A DNA stretch of 64,000 bases, taken from assembly GCA_026874595.1 (NCBI GenBank), contig CM049320.1:49800714-49864713 (forward strand). Reading direction: 5' to 3'. The position numbers were made by a program, and so were the translations under genes. This document shows positions 40,164 to 51,424 of this stretch, piece by piece (position 1 is the stretch's first letter; each line of letters starts with the position of its first letter). The notes beneath the pieces are model-generated. The model had not been told where the DNA came from. It did no database searches and was given only the letters and a program-made list of their open reading frames with translations. This DNA comes from Sipunculus nudus (Eukaryota; Annelida; Sipuncula; Golfingiida; Sipunculidae).

Positions 40164-40405
40164 GTGTCCGCGTCCACACTCCATCATATTGGGGAACTAA
40201 ACACAAACAGAAATACTGTTCCTGCCATCTACAGTCAGTTAATTCGGCATTACAAGACACTTCATCATCAACCATGTGTGACAGAACCCACCTCAGTCTA
40301 TGGATCAACACTGGACCTTGTCTTCTCAACAGGAAATTTATTCAAGTCAGTGGATATTATTATTCTGACCACATGACACTTCTTATTCAAAATAAAATTT
40401 TATAG
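40164..40405 (+). pseudogene. Possible LINE endonuclease-domain fragment
   Basis: One frame reads VTEPTSVYGSTLDLVFSTGN, which resembles the conserved block near the end of the endonuclease/exonuclease/phosphatase domain of non-LTR retrotransposons (PTR...STLDLVF). A second register carries YYSDHMTLLIQ, matching the SDH block that normally follows about 15 residues later. A frameshift therefore separates the two. No reverse transcriptase is adjacent. The assignment is from motif memory only. Confidence 0.4.
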
Positions 40406-40739
40406 GTTATTCATTTCTACAATTATTTCTTGTCAATATGCCTGCAGGTATTAAACTGAACCTTAGTGTGTTCTCTTAGAAAGTTCACCTACAGCTCCAC
40501 TTTTTTTCTGCTTGACCAACATTTCACCAGGAGTTATACCTCTTTACTAAGAACATTTCATTGGAATGTCTTAACATCATCATCATTGGTGTTGATTAAC
40601 TCTAAATTGTTATATAATAAAATGATATTGATAAAATTGCTACATTGCTACATTTACGACTGTAAAAAATAATAAATAAATAGTTTAATTTGCTGCTGGC
40701 GGGAGCATTCGTGTCGTTCCGACACATCTAGTTAAACTA

Positions 40740-43700
40740 TAAACTAAACATTTTACCCATATGTAAGCTATAGCCCAGCCCTACCAGAAATGCGGGGCCC
40801 TCTCAGGACCATTGTCCGACCCCAATCTAGTGTACAACAGAATATAGTAAGCAGCTCGACACATTTGACACCGCTTCATACAATGTCCTCTTCATCGTAA
40901 ATGGATGATAGGTCCCCTTTCTGGGATATTTCTTCTGCTGACACCTGGGGGCTCAAAATATGAACTATTAAAGATGGAGTTGTAGAATTAGGATTTCAGA
41001 TCCGGATGTTTGATGGAGACACTGTAGAGATTTACTTTAGGTTTTCTCCTGGAAATCCTAAACAAAAACTTGTATACAGGTAGTGTTCTATGGAACAGCC
41101 ATACGATTAACAATTCCTGGATTCTAAAAACCTTTAAAAGGCTATCGCGCTCATATAATTGCATATTATACCAATAAAGTGTAATTTCCTTTTTATTTTC
41201 TACTCGTATAGTGAATTAATATTAATATATATTTCATGTCATGTGTAATACCGTATTTATACGCATTTTATCTAAACGTTAACGCTCACATATTCACTTC
41301 AGATTTACGCTGTGGTGCTTTATCTACGTTTTTAACCACTGCATCCTGAGTGCGTAACTCTACCATATATTTTACATCATGTTTAGCTGTGTCACTTTTC
41401 ACTTAATATCCTCTTATGTATGATATCATTTTAGTTTAATGGACCCGTTTACTAACCATTATTTTGTTTAGACAATATCAGTCAATATGCAGCAATACGT
41501 TGCGATATCAAGGATCGCCCTTTTGACATGTGCACACATTAATTTATGCTTATCACGATCTGCGTTGAGGTGTCGGTCCCGCCTGTCTGTTCCTGTGGCC
41601 TATGCACACGGGTTGCTGGGCCGCGCGAGCTTTGATTCAAAACAAAATGTAACATAATTGACCTTGTGCACTCTTCGCTGGGCTTTCATACACTTCGCTG
41701 GTGACGGATACATAGCTACGATAAAATAATCTAAATGTCATAATAGTTCGATGACGTTGGAACGCAGAGAGAGCAACATTCGACCTATTATTAAATAAAA
41801 TTAAGGAATACTAAAAGGAATCGTATTATATAATATATATGGTTATGACACCTACAACGTGCGAGAGAGTCCAATCATTTTTTTATGACAGATTTCCCTG
41901 TTTAATGCTGATAACCTAGTAATCATGTCGGGAACGTTACATTACCTTTAAAATATATTTTTATATCGATACAAATTTCTTATTACAACTGGGATAGTAT
42001 CTACAGAAATTCTGATGTAATTTTGGGGCATTATTGTCATAAAAATTTAATGATAGCTCTTCAGTTCGGTGATTTTTATATGCATGCAGGGTCGTAGCCA
42101 GAATTTACGGAAGAGGGAAGCCGGAATTACGGAAGAAGGGGAGGGAGGGGGGATTATAGAGAGCTAATTCGGCCTATTATTTAATAAGGGTAGTATTCTG
42201 TACGCTTTTGCCTATAGTTTCTTATACATGTTGAGCTTTTGGTTCACACGCAATCCAATCATGAGTTTAAACAAATATTTCCATTTTTTTTTAATATCGA
42301 TTAGGTTTTAGCTGCTTGTTCCATGACTGGCCTGATATATTGTTTTCAGGTGTTCAGTTTATATAGTTTTTGTGTGTAAGCCTATTCACGGGATGCATTA
42401 CCAGGGCTCACAACCGTTGGTAAACATGGACAGCAAAAGAAAGAATTATCATTAATGGTCATTATTTACTTATTATTTAGAACCCCAGTTTAAACAAAGG
42501 AAAGACTTCTTTAGACATTTCATAATTTTTGTTTTGTTGCAGTCGACCCAAATATTTTAATTTTTTATTGAATGAAACAATAATAGGGTTTGACAATTTG
42601 CCGAGATAAGCATCGTCCCGTTTCTTTCTTAAACGTGTATTTTTGGTTTATTATATCAGAATTTATTGTTTCCAGACTCCATATTGAGTTGGACGTTTTA
42701 GGTTAGGCCATACAGTCTGCTGTGCTCAGAATGTCCGGTTTATAAAGCCCTCCAGCCATCTAACCCACCGCTACCTTCTGTGTATCAGAATATAATGCAA
42801 ATGCGTTTAATGCCTCCCCCAGGAGCTTATACCTTAATCTCCGTTCGTGAGTGCTTGCGTGTTTTTTCACAACATAATTCAGGCATTCATGAAGAGAATC
42901 TCATGAAATTTTCGGATCATTTCGAGAATGGGCCAGTGAAAAAAAATGGATTTTGGCGTGGATCCGCCATATGGTCCGGATTTAGGACGTCATCAAGGTT
43001 TATTCCAACATGTAGGATAAGATATGCATTAATGAACCTGGGGATACGGGCCGAATAAGTGAAGGAACAATTTTTTTTGGTGAGCATACCACAGTAGGAA
43101 CCCCTCCCCGCCCTCCTTACACCACGGGGGCTTGCATTCTATAGAATGCAGATTTCTAATTAAAGCTCACCTCGATCATAAAAGCACCTGATTAAGAATT
43201 CCTAACCGTTAATTGCTTTGCACTTCACGATCAGTTTAGTTTCACCAAAATGCGACAGCCGGTGCTATAATATAATGAAGACTGGGTAAACTATTATAAT
43301 ATTAGTAGATAACCCAACAACGTAACCGAGACAGAAGAACATGCCTTCAGATAAGTTGTAAACTAATAAACAATTAATAAGTTTATTCCAAAAAAACTAC
43401 TTTCCTGAAACCGTGTTTCGGAAAAGGGGATTGGGGTCTTCGGCCCTTTGTCAGAGATGCAAACTGCTGTGATACACAACCGTAGTTGCCGACAGATGGC
43501 GCTGTGAGGGCCACTTTTGAAATAATATGAAATATCTTTTAATATAATAAATAACTGACCACATTAGGATACATTATACCTATACCCGAGTCATACTTGA
43601 CAGTTTTACACAAACTAAGTGCATCCGAGGCGTGGCCACAGAGGAGCTCCGTGACACCGTCAAATATAGCTACAGCCTGTCACCCCAAACGTCGATTTTA

Positions 43701-43820
43701 GATGAACTGAAGATCCAGGCCCTGTCAGTATATTTCCGAACGCCTGGGTGTCATGTTGTCATGGCTACGTCAAATATAATATACTTGTGATTAACTATAG
43801 GCCTTGCAGGTGTTGGAACA
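40740..43820. other. Intergenic stretch between lectin genes A and B
   Basis: No gene is seen. At about 42850-43060 there is text such as GGATTTTGGCGTGGATCCG, and at 43132-43147 a perfect 16-bp palindrome. The rest is AT-rich and unstructured to my reading. Because gene A's first exon is at 38.56 kb and gene B's last exon at 43.82 kb, this stretch and the composite repeat form the spacer. Confidence 0.5.
43132..43147. other. Perfect 16-bp palindrome
   Basis: GCATTCTATAGAATGC reads the same on both strands. No function is evident. Confidence 0.5.
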
Positions 43821-43822
43821 AT

Positions 43823-46800
43823 TTACAGATGAATAAATTCAACCGATTTCTCACAGATATACCCCATAGGGTCATTCTCTGCGTCATTCCATTTGAACAT
43901 GTAAATGCCCTTCAGAGCAAGAAAATCTTCCGTCGCTTCGATGATATATATATCGTTTGGTTCCCCCGGAAACCAGCCTTTGTAGGTTACCTCTTCGCCT
44001 GTAGAGGCCCAAACCCATTGCCCTTCATGATCAGTGTCTGTTCCAGAAGTCCAATAATCCATAATTCCTGCAATAAAGGGGGCAGTGTCAATCGATATGT
44101 TACTGTTTAATAAGTCAATGTGTTAGTAAATGATAAGTTTTAGTTTTTATTGGATAGAACCATTTTACTCAAGCCTGCATCCGTCGGTCAAGAACAGATG
44201 ACCTGTTTTACAATTATTGAATCAAATTTGCTTTTTTTTAAATAATCTGCTATTTTCTTAAATCCAATATGATATATATTTCGATATCCGATTTAGTTTC
44301 CAGTGTTTCATTTATTAATTATTTCTCTTAACATAGCAGTGTGATGATTTTAACATAGCATTTACATTTGACTCTCTTCAAATGGACCCAAATAACGCAA
44401 TATTTCTCTTTTATTTACCCATATTTAAGTGAATTACTAGAATATTTGAGAAAAATAGTCTTTTAATGCATTGAACTCAAGGTTCACAATAAGATGATTT
44501 GCTCAGATCCTTTACATAATCTTTTCAATGAAAAAGGAAGACAGAGTGAGCAGGATGTGACCTTTCTCTTCACTGATGCTTTGCAAAACCCGCTTGAGAT
44601 GTTTCTGTTCTCCCTCCGTTTCTATGGCTACCAAATATCCTCCTTGAATGTGACAGAGCTGTCGAGCCTGGATGGCGACAGCTGTGTCTCTCATGATTCG
44701 GTAGTATGACGGCACGCAACTTCCGTCGATGATTCGTCCACATGAATACACATGTTCAAAGTCATTCAAGAAGCGTGTATCTGACAAAACGTGGAAATTT
44801 ATAGGTGTTAAATTTATTAAAAAAGTCAATCCCTCTCCCTTTTAAAACAAGTGACCCATGGGTATGGGTCATGACGCTGAGCTACCTAACATGACCTGCG
44901 ACATCATGGGCTGAAATTCACAACTTTCAGTCAAATTTTTGAAGAACCTATTTGCAAATTTTGTTATTTCTTTCTACGATGACTGAACTATATATCACTT
45001 GTATCTGGTTAATACACAGTGACTTGATGGTCTGAGGCAAAATGTACGGTTGTTGAACTAACAGGAGCTAATTCCGTAGCTTGCTTGAACCTGTTTGAAT
45101 TTCTATTCATTACAATCTAACTGTACTGAATTTTTAAAAATGATGGTCATATGTTTAAAGAAATCTTTGTTCAAATCTTTTTAAAGATTACATTTATATA
45201 AGTCCCACTGTATTCATTTTAACAGTTCTTGATATAATATTTAAAAAGAATTTAAAGATGGCTACCTGGAGGTCATATTAGATTTCTGACGGGTCTGAAA
45301 TCCAACAACAAACATCCTCTAAAAGGGAGCAAACATTAAACTAAAATCGCAGAAACTGCACTGACAAAAGGATTTCTAAGGTGGCTATCTGTTTCAAATA
45401 ATAGATTTCTGACAAGTCTGACATTTGATATCACATATCCTCCAATAACAGACAAACTTGGGGCAGTTGCTCCAAAGAATGATAAGTAATGAATGTCCAA
45501 TACAATTCAAACGGCATGATCAGGTTTGAGAGCTCTCATATAAGATTTAGGGACATGCAAATGAAAAAAATGTAACAGCAATATTTTTTATTATCACCTT
45601 GCTTTTAAGTTGGGTCTGCAAGGTAGGTAAACTGCGAAACCTGAAAGATAAGAAAGGCAGAAAGCATCACTAAAGTTATTTTAATCAAATAAAGCCATCC
45701 TTAACCTAGGTACAGACCCACAAATCATTAGAACAAACACTTGCTGTAAAACTAATGAATTGTATTAATTTTTTTAGATGTCTAGGAAACTAAGTGTATT
45801 GCTATGATTCCATAAAATAAACTGCAAAATGTTCGGATAATCTTATAAATCAGTTGTCTAACCTTAATACAATACTCTTAGTCTTAACGCCTACCTCTGG
45901 TAACAGAGTGTTTTTTATGCACTAATGAGGTTTTTATCATTCAACGGGCTGAACAAATTTTAAAGGAGTCATGTATCACAAGTGTCTGTCGCAATTACGG
46001 CCACACAGTGAAATGTACTAGTTGGAGTTCATTGGTAAACACAAGAAAAAGTAGAAAGGTTTTGGCCACATGTCGATCAGATTCTTTCTAGAGTGAAAAA
46101 CTTCTTACCACTTAAAATACAAACAAATTACAACTGGAGTAATCACTTAGTATCCAATGTGCGAATAACTATGACCTGCACAGTAATTTCCTTATGCAAC
46201 CCCCCCCCCCCCCCCCCATCTAAACATGAAGTTTGAATCAATTTGAGTGATACGAAGATGCGGCATATGTAACAGGCTGAAGGTTAGGGATTAACGTTTT
46301 AGCTTGAAATTAGTTCACAAGCATTTAGAACAATTTAGTATTGTAACCTTGACCTCTGACCTTTTAAACTCAACATCAATAGGGTTCTTACCATATTGGT
46401 AGGTAAGCCACATATGACAGACGGAAGGTATAGATTGAAAGTTTGCCTTAAAATGATTCTACACAAGGAGTGGAGGCTGTGAACTTTGACCTTTGGCCTC
46501 AAAATCACAGATCTTTTCCTCTGTTGACAGTGAAGCGACCTGTCAATGCTGGAAGGTTTGGATTGAAAAGTCTAGATTGAAATGTGTCCACAACCTTTTT
46601 TTAAGAAGTGGATCCTGAGACCTTGAACTATGACCTTGTGACCTCAAAATCTACAGGATCCTTTGCGCACTTGGTATGTGAACCATATTTGAAAGAATAA
46701 AGGTTTGGGAAGAAAGGTTTGGCTTAATATGCACCCACAAGCTTTTCAAAGAAGTGGATCCTGTGACCTTGAACTCTGCCCGTTTAACCTCAAAATAATT

Positions 46801-47757
46801 ATGGTTCTTCTTTTGTTGGTAGGTGAGCCATATGTGAAAGATGGAAGGTTTTGGATGATCATTTTAGGCTATAAGAAAAATAGGTCGTAGTAACCAGTTT
46901 CTTTTCAGGTTATTCTTATGTATGGTATAACGTGACCCGATAATGAAATTATCGATGCGAGTCCATGGACACAGTATCGCCTATATCAAGACCATATAAC
47001 AGTGCCTTGTATATCTTCTATAAAAATAACTCAATATGACTTTACAACCTTGCCGATAGCACGTATTAATTCTGGAAGGCTACACTTGACGTCACCTCGC
47101 CTCCCATTTTACTACGAGTTCAAAGAGAATAAATTATAATTGTTACATTGTCTTACAATTGCTCAGGGATTTGAAAGTACATTTTGATATTAAAAATATA
47201 TGTATGTTGTTATAGGTTCCTTAAGTTATGGTTTTTACATAAAACAACTTACCGTCGGGACTTTTGGAGCATTTAACGGGGACAGATGACGGGCGCGTCT
47301 TCTCCACAGATTTCTGCAGGACACAGAGGCTTCTGGTCACTGCTATATGATCACATAAGGGTTTCTCTTGTCTTCTACATGATTCCTCGCACTTCCTTCG
47401 TATCATTCCATTGAGGTGGACCCGCTTCACTTCCATCACCTCTAGCGAAGAAAATATTCCACTTACCCCTGAAAAGATTGACTATAGTATAATTACATAG
47501 ACATGTTGTTTAATAATCGAATGATCCGTATTTCCCTTCACGACGTATTAATGTAATTCAAATGCTTATATTGGGAATGGTTAATATCCCGCAACCTGAA
47601 GGTTGGTTTTAGTCAGTCATAATAGCCTTATAATTTAATATGAGGTATATTTAATATGCTATTACCATTTACAGAATAGTTATTTGTGAGCAGAGATAAA
47701 AAAGATATTACCTGCCAGGGCTATGACTGAAATCACGGAGAAGGTCATGGTTATCAT
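43823..47757 (-). CDS. C-type lectin-like secreted protein, gene B (4 exons)
   Basis: Four exons assemble: 47712-47757, 47253-47441, 44562-44780 and 43823-44067, totalling 699 nt or 232 residues. All introns are phase 1. Exon 1 encodes MITMTFSVISVIALAG, a signal peptide. Exon 2 is 189 nt as in gene A, with five Cys (KCEESCRRQEKPLC, SLCVL, VKCSKS). Exon 3 gives CGRIIDGSCVPSYYRIM and ARQLCHIQGGYLVAIETEG. Exon 4 gives YWTSGTDTDHEGQWVWAS, WFPGEPND, FKWNDA and GYICEKS, then a TAA stop. It keeps EPN plus WND, which in C-type lectins favour calcium-dependent binding of mannose-type sugars. The exon 3 donor (AAAG then GTCACA) is weak but keeps the phase seen in gene A. Its role is likely soluble carbohydrate recognition in immunity or mucus. 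Confidence 0.84.
44851..45830 (+). repeat. Dispersed repeat family X, copy 1
   Basis: It begins with GTGACCCATGGG and matches 59172-60232 in order and orientation. Shared words include GAAGAACCTAT, GTGACTTGAT, GATGGCTACCTGG, CATCCTCTAAAAGGGA and GCATCACTAA, ending at TTGCTATGATTCCAT. It lies in intron 2 of gene B and explains most of that intron's extra length. Confidence 0.8.
46200..46217. repeat. Poly(C) tract
   Basis: About 18 consecutive C. Confidence 0.9.
46240..46885. repeat. Diverged tandem repeat, unit about 130-146 bp
   Basis: Four to five units share a GACCTTGAACTNTGACC-like block and CTCAAAATCA. Examples are near 46350, 46481, 46621 and 46767. Each is followed by a TNGGTANGTGANCCATATNTGA-type block and GGAAGGTTTNGAT. 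It lies in intron 2 of gene B. Open frames across it are not conserved. Confidence 0.75.
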
Positions 47758-47759
47758 GA

Positions 47760-49460
47760 AAATGAATTCTCTCTGTGGATATATAGGTGTCAAGTCTTCG
47801 TCTACACTATACCTGGAGTTCGTGTTTGGCTCTCACCTTCAAATGTTTATTCAGCCCTAGAGCTCTTATACTAGTGATATTTTTACAGTATTCAAGAAAT
47901 CTTTATTTTCTTTTTGTGGCCAATATAACTCTTTACTTAAGTATGCATTTCAAAGACAGAAATTGACAGGAAAATAAATGTGTTAAATATCATAATATGT
48001 CGTTCATAATTAACAAGTTAGGAAACTGACATGAAACTGAATTGCCTTGTAGTATGCTTGTCACTGCAACTATTAAGTCGATCTTCACTAATGGATTTAT
48101 ACATTAGCCTCAGGACAATTAAATGCTATTTGAATGCATTTGTTTACTTCAAGTGAACAAAAGACTTAGAAATGACAACGGATCTGGATGTAATTTGAAT
48201 ATTGTTGGATGATAATATGTATGTATTGTCCCCAGTATATCAAAGGGCGTTATTTTCTGCAATGCAATTATTTCGCTTAATACATTTGGTGCAACTGGTT
48301 ATTAAATCCCTCAGTTTCTGAATTAGCTATCGACACATACATATCATCCATACACAAGGACCAAGAATCACATATATTCCCCTCAATGCGTTTAACTAGG
48401 AAAGTATGGCATCAGTACTATTATATTATCCCTAAACCTTGGCAAGAACCCCTTTTATATTCCAAATGTATGTACATGCAAAATGAAAACCGGGTTATAA
48501 CAGAAAAATGCATGATTAGCTTTCAAGGTATCCATATACCTGTGAGTGATGGTAAACTATACAAATTTTAACATGAGATTAAAGGGCCAAGTCTAATGTT
48601 GACTATAGTGTATTTAACTATACAACAAAAGAAACAGTGAAATTTAAAATACCATTTCAGCTGTAGTTAAAAATATGTGGCTATCCCGGTTGAGGCCACA
48701 AAATATACAGATAACAGTTTATGCTAACAAAATCAGCTGTTGCTTGGCTATTTGGTACTAGATTTTACCTAAAGCATGCAAACACGTGAAATCGTAAAAT
48801 TTCGTGCTTGGTAACATATGCATCAGCATAACGAAGCCATGTAAAATCATTTCAGTAACATCCATTTAATTTCCTTTGCACGAAGAAACACTTAACCATA
48901 TATGAAAGCTGAAGTTCAATGGTCTGTTGACTTATTCAGGTATAACTAGAGAGTAAGGCAACACAGGTGGCACAATCTGTGAGCCGAAATCATGTACTGA
49001 TTGGGGTAGCAGTTCCAGAGATAAAAGTTTATCGATTTTCAAAATGACAGTGGAAAAGTCCTGATGAAAGCCCACTTTGAAAATAATTCCGTTCAATTTT
49101 GTGTTTATGTATTCCCCTTGCGCGCAATAAACGTGACGTATGATTTGAAGGCTAGAGTTCTGATTAACTGCTTACTCTGAATGGAAAGCGGGATTGCTAT
49201 CCTGTATAACAGGAAGTTCTTGAACGGAGATGGCACAACCTTCAGGTAAAACTCACTTCAGTCATGTGATTAGTACCATGTATGTAACATTTGGTCAAGA
49301 AAGCGAAGGGACAAAGCTGCTAAACAAAAACCTCCTAGAACAACGGTTGCAACATCACGAGAACAATGGTTGATACAATTAGTGAACCAAACTTGAGGGG
49401 AAATGCAGTACAGAAAACGTTAATAGATTAATGTAGATCCTGAATTTCTGTCAATTATAC
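47760..49460. other. Upstream flank of gene B and further non-coding DNA
   Basis: Just before gene B's ATG (minus strand) is GAGAATTCAT, also present before gene A's ATG, showing that the duplication included the 5' leader. A TATA-like CTATATATCC lies about 30 bp before the gene B ATG. No other gene is seen to 49460. Confidence 0.45.
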
Positions 49461-49464
49461 CTTA

Positions 49465-49690
49465 AATATTTTTGTTGTTTGGGTAACCGTCTCCATTTTT
49501 ATGTAACGCTAGGTTATATATTAGTATATGTACATCTGCAAAATTACATTCCGGTTCCGGACTACATGACAGGGCAGTACCACACGTTTCTCGCATTCTA
49601 TATCCTGGTGTTAATCAGGTCCTGTGTGCCCTGTGTGGGTAGTCGCCCGTTAGCTGGGTCGAGGAACCGCCGAATGGCGCATTCGTTTGC
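49465..49690 (+). repeat. Dispersed repeat, copy at 49.5 kb
   Basis: It matches 35815-36060 (see that entry). Immediately downstream on the minus strand (about 49835-49770) is a weak box A-like GTGGCTCATTGGTAAAGCA, hinting at a decayed tRNA-derived SINE, but box B is not convincing. Confidence 0.55.
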
Positions 49691-50394
49691 GAGTAAAACA
49701 CAGCCGTGGGACACGGCCTTCCCATTAAGCCTGCAGATTAATCATCATGGGTAGGGACCGACCACGAAAAATATCACCATTTCCCGGCTTTGAGTCCAAT
49801 GCTTTACCAATGAGCCACAGACTTTGGTTAGACCCCGGAAATGAAGTGAAGAAACAGCCCACAAAAATTCTCTCTCAACATAAATCAATAACAGTGAATC
49901 ATACAAGTCCAAACCAAATTTAAGAATCTTAACAATAATCGTGTACATACATGTATTACCTTCGATAGCTCCAACAAACGCCTCCAAAGAAATGAGAACA
50001 TATTAAGCCACATTTATCCACTTCGACGCACGAGAGGCCATCGAGAATTCGATAATTTAAATGCCTATCGAGTCGGTTATTGATAAGGTTACCCTACCCA
50101 TACCATAAAAGGATGGGATAAGTAAAACACCTTATGTTTGTTAACTATATTAAGGTGTTTTGTCGTTGCTCATCTCAGCACCTGCTGTCCGTATTAATCA
50201 AACTGCAACATTTTAAATGTTGCAGGGTTCGGCGTGGTTTTAAATGTTTTTGATTATATGAGAATGTAGAATCCGAGGCCCTTTATTCAGAAGCAGTCCG
50301 ATCGTCTAAAAATAATTTTAAGGGCACTTGATCGTAATGTTGATTTTAATGCAGAACTGAGAGAGATCTTAGTCTTTAAAATGAGATATTTAGG

Positions 50395-50718
50395 CAAGTC
50401 CGTTCATGAGAAGTGTAGTCGAGCCTCGAGCCAAACACAGCCTTACGAGGTTTAAGCAGCGGCTTCTTCACCAACGACGACAGCAAATTGGCCTCCGGTT
50501 TATAATATGGGGAAATAGAAATGAAGTCTTCGCAGCGTGTTGAAGATGCCACACCAATCCAAGCGCAAAGACATCCAAGACGACAACATAGGCTAGCTCC
50601 AGGGGCAGCGTACCGACTCGAAGAGGAGAAATTAGAAAAGACAGCATTGCAGCAGCAACCACGCCCACTCCGCGCCGGACATGTTCTCTTCATGGGACAA
50701 GTTCCAAAGAAATGTTAG
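50395..50718. other. GC-richer pocket with overlapping open frames
   Basis: Base composition is clearly less AT-rich than the flanks, and frames are open on both strands. The plus frame at 50521-50718 ends in a stop after GHVLFMGQVPKKC and is rich in Arg and Gln. I recognise no domain. It could be the remnant of an exon or a mobile element. Confidence 0.2.
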
Positions 50719-51291
50719 CCTTAGTTCACTTACGGGCTCTTTGTTTTCTCATTCTGAAAAGTTTTTTTTCTGTTCAGTCAATTTAAAAAAAAGCAATTCC
50801 TGGTAATTATCCTTATATACACGTAGTTTGATTTATGAGCATGTTCTCAATTTTTCCTCTTTTACCGTCCTGTTTTCGCTGAGCATGCCATTCTCTCGTT
50901 TTAGCATTTGACGCTTGTAAATTCCTTTTTATATTCTAATAATATATCAATTATTTTAAAAGAAAGATGTTTTCACATTTTGTATAGGTTACAGAAAATA
51001 AATAATGTGACTGAAGACACTAAACAAGAACAAAATGCATAAAGTCATGCATGTCACCATATAAAATTACCAAAAACCTGAATTCATAAAAATGATTTAT
51101 TTTGTTTTCATTCAATAATGGTCATAACAACATGTATCCGGTATATAATTAATGGTGAATACATAATCGTACCAGTGATATATATAGACAAAACAAGGGA
51201 TTTCAAAGAAACAATACTTCGCTTGCTTTGGTTCTAAGATATCTTAATAAATGCTTTCTGTGAGAATACCTCCAAGCTGGCCTTGATAAAC

Positions 51292-51296
<5 letters not shown>

Positions 51297-51354
<58 letters not shown>
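51297..51354. repeat. (AT)n microsatellite
   Basis: A pure AT run of nearly 60 bp, just before repeat family Y copy 1. Confidence 0.95.
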
Positions 51355-51357
<3 letters not shown>

Positions 51358-51424
51358 GGTAGAGTCACCCTCCGTTGTAAAGTGCTCTATGGCCTGCAGA
51401 CTATGCCCGAGCGATATAACACTG

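Larger units (their letters stand above)
39161..40725 (+). repeat. Composite repeat bounded by small hairpins
   Basis: The left edge has a perfect hairpin, AGGGCACCGCTT-GGA-AAGCGGTGCCCT (39161-39187). The right edge has GTGTCG-TTC-CGACAC (40711-40725). Between them lie three diverged units sharing GTTACAGATCGAG (39751, 39906 and 40088) and TGCCTGCAG, a fourth TGCCTGCAGGTNTT near 40440, and a fragment resembling a LINE endonuclease. That the two hairpins bound one element is inference. Confidence 0.45.

Noticed and set aside
46201-46217. G-quadruplex
   Set aside because: A single homopolymer run without spaced G-blocks is not enough to claim a structured site.
49770-49860. Second tRNA-derived SINE on the minus strand
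   Set aside because: Only a box A-like word is present; box B is not convincing, so it is mentioned but not called.
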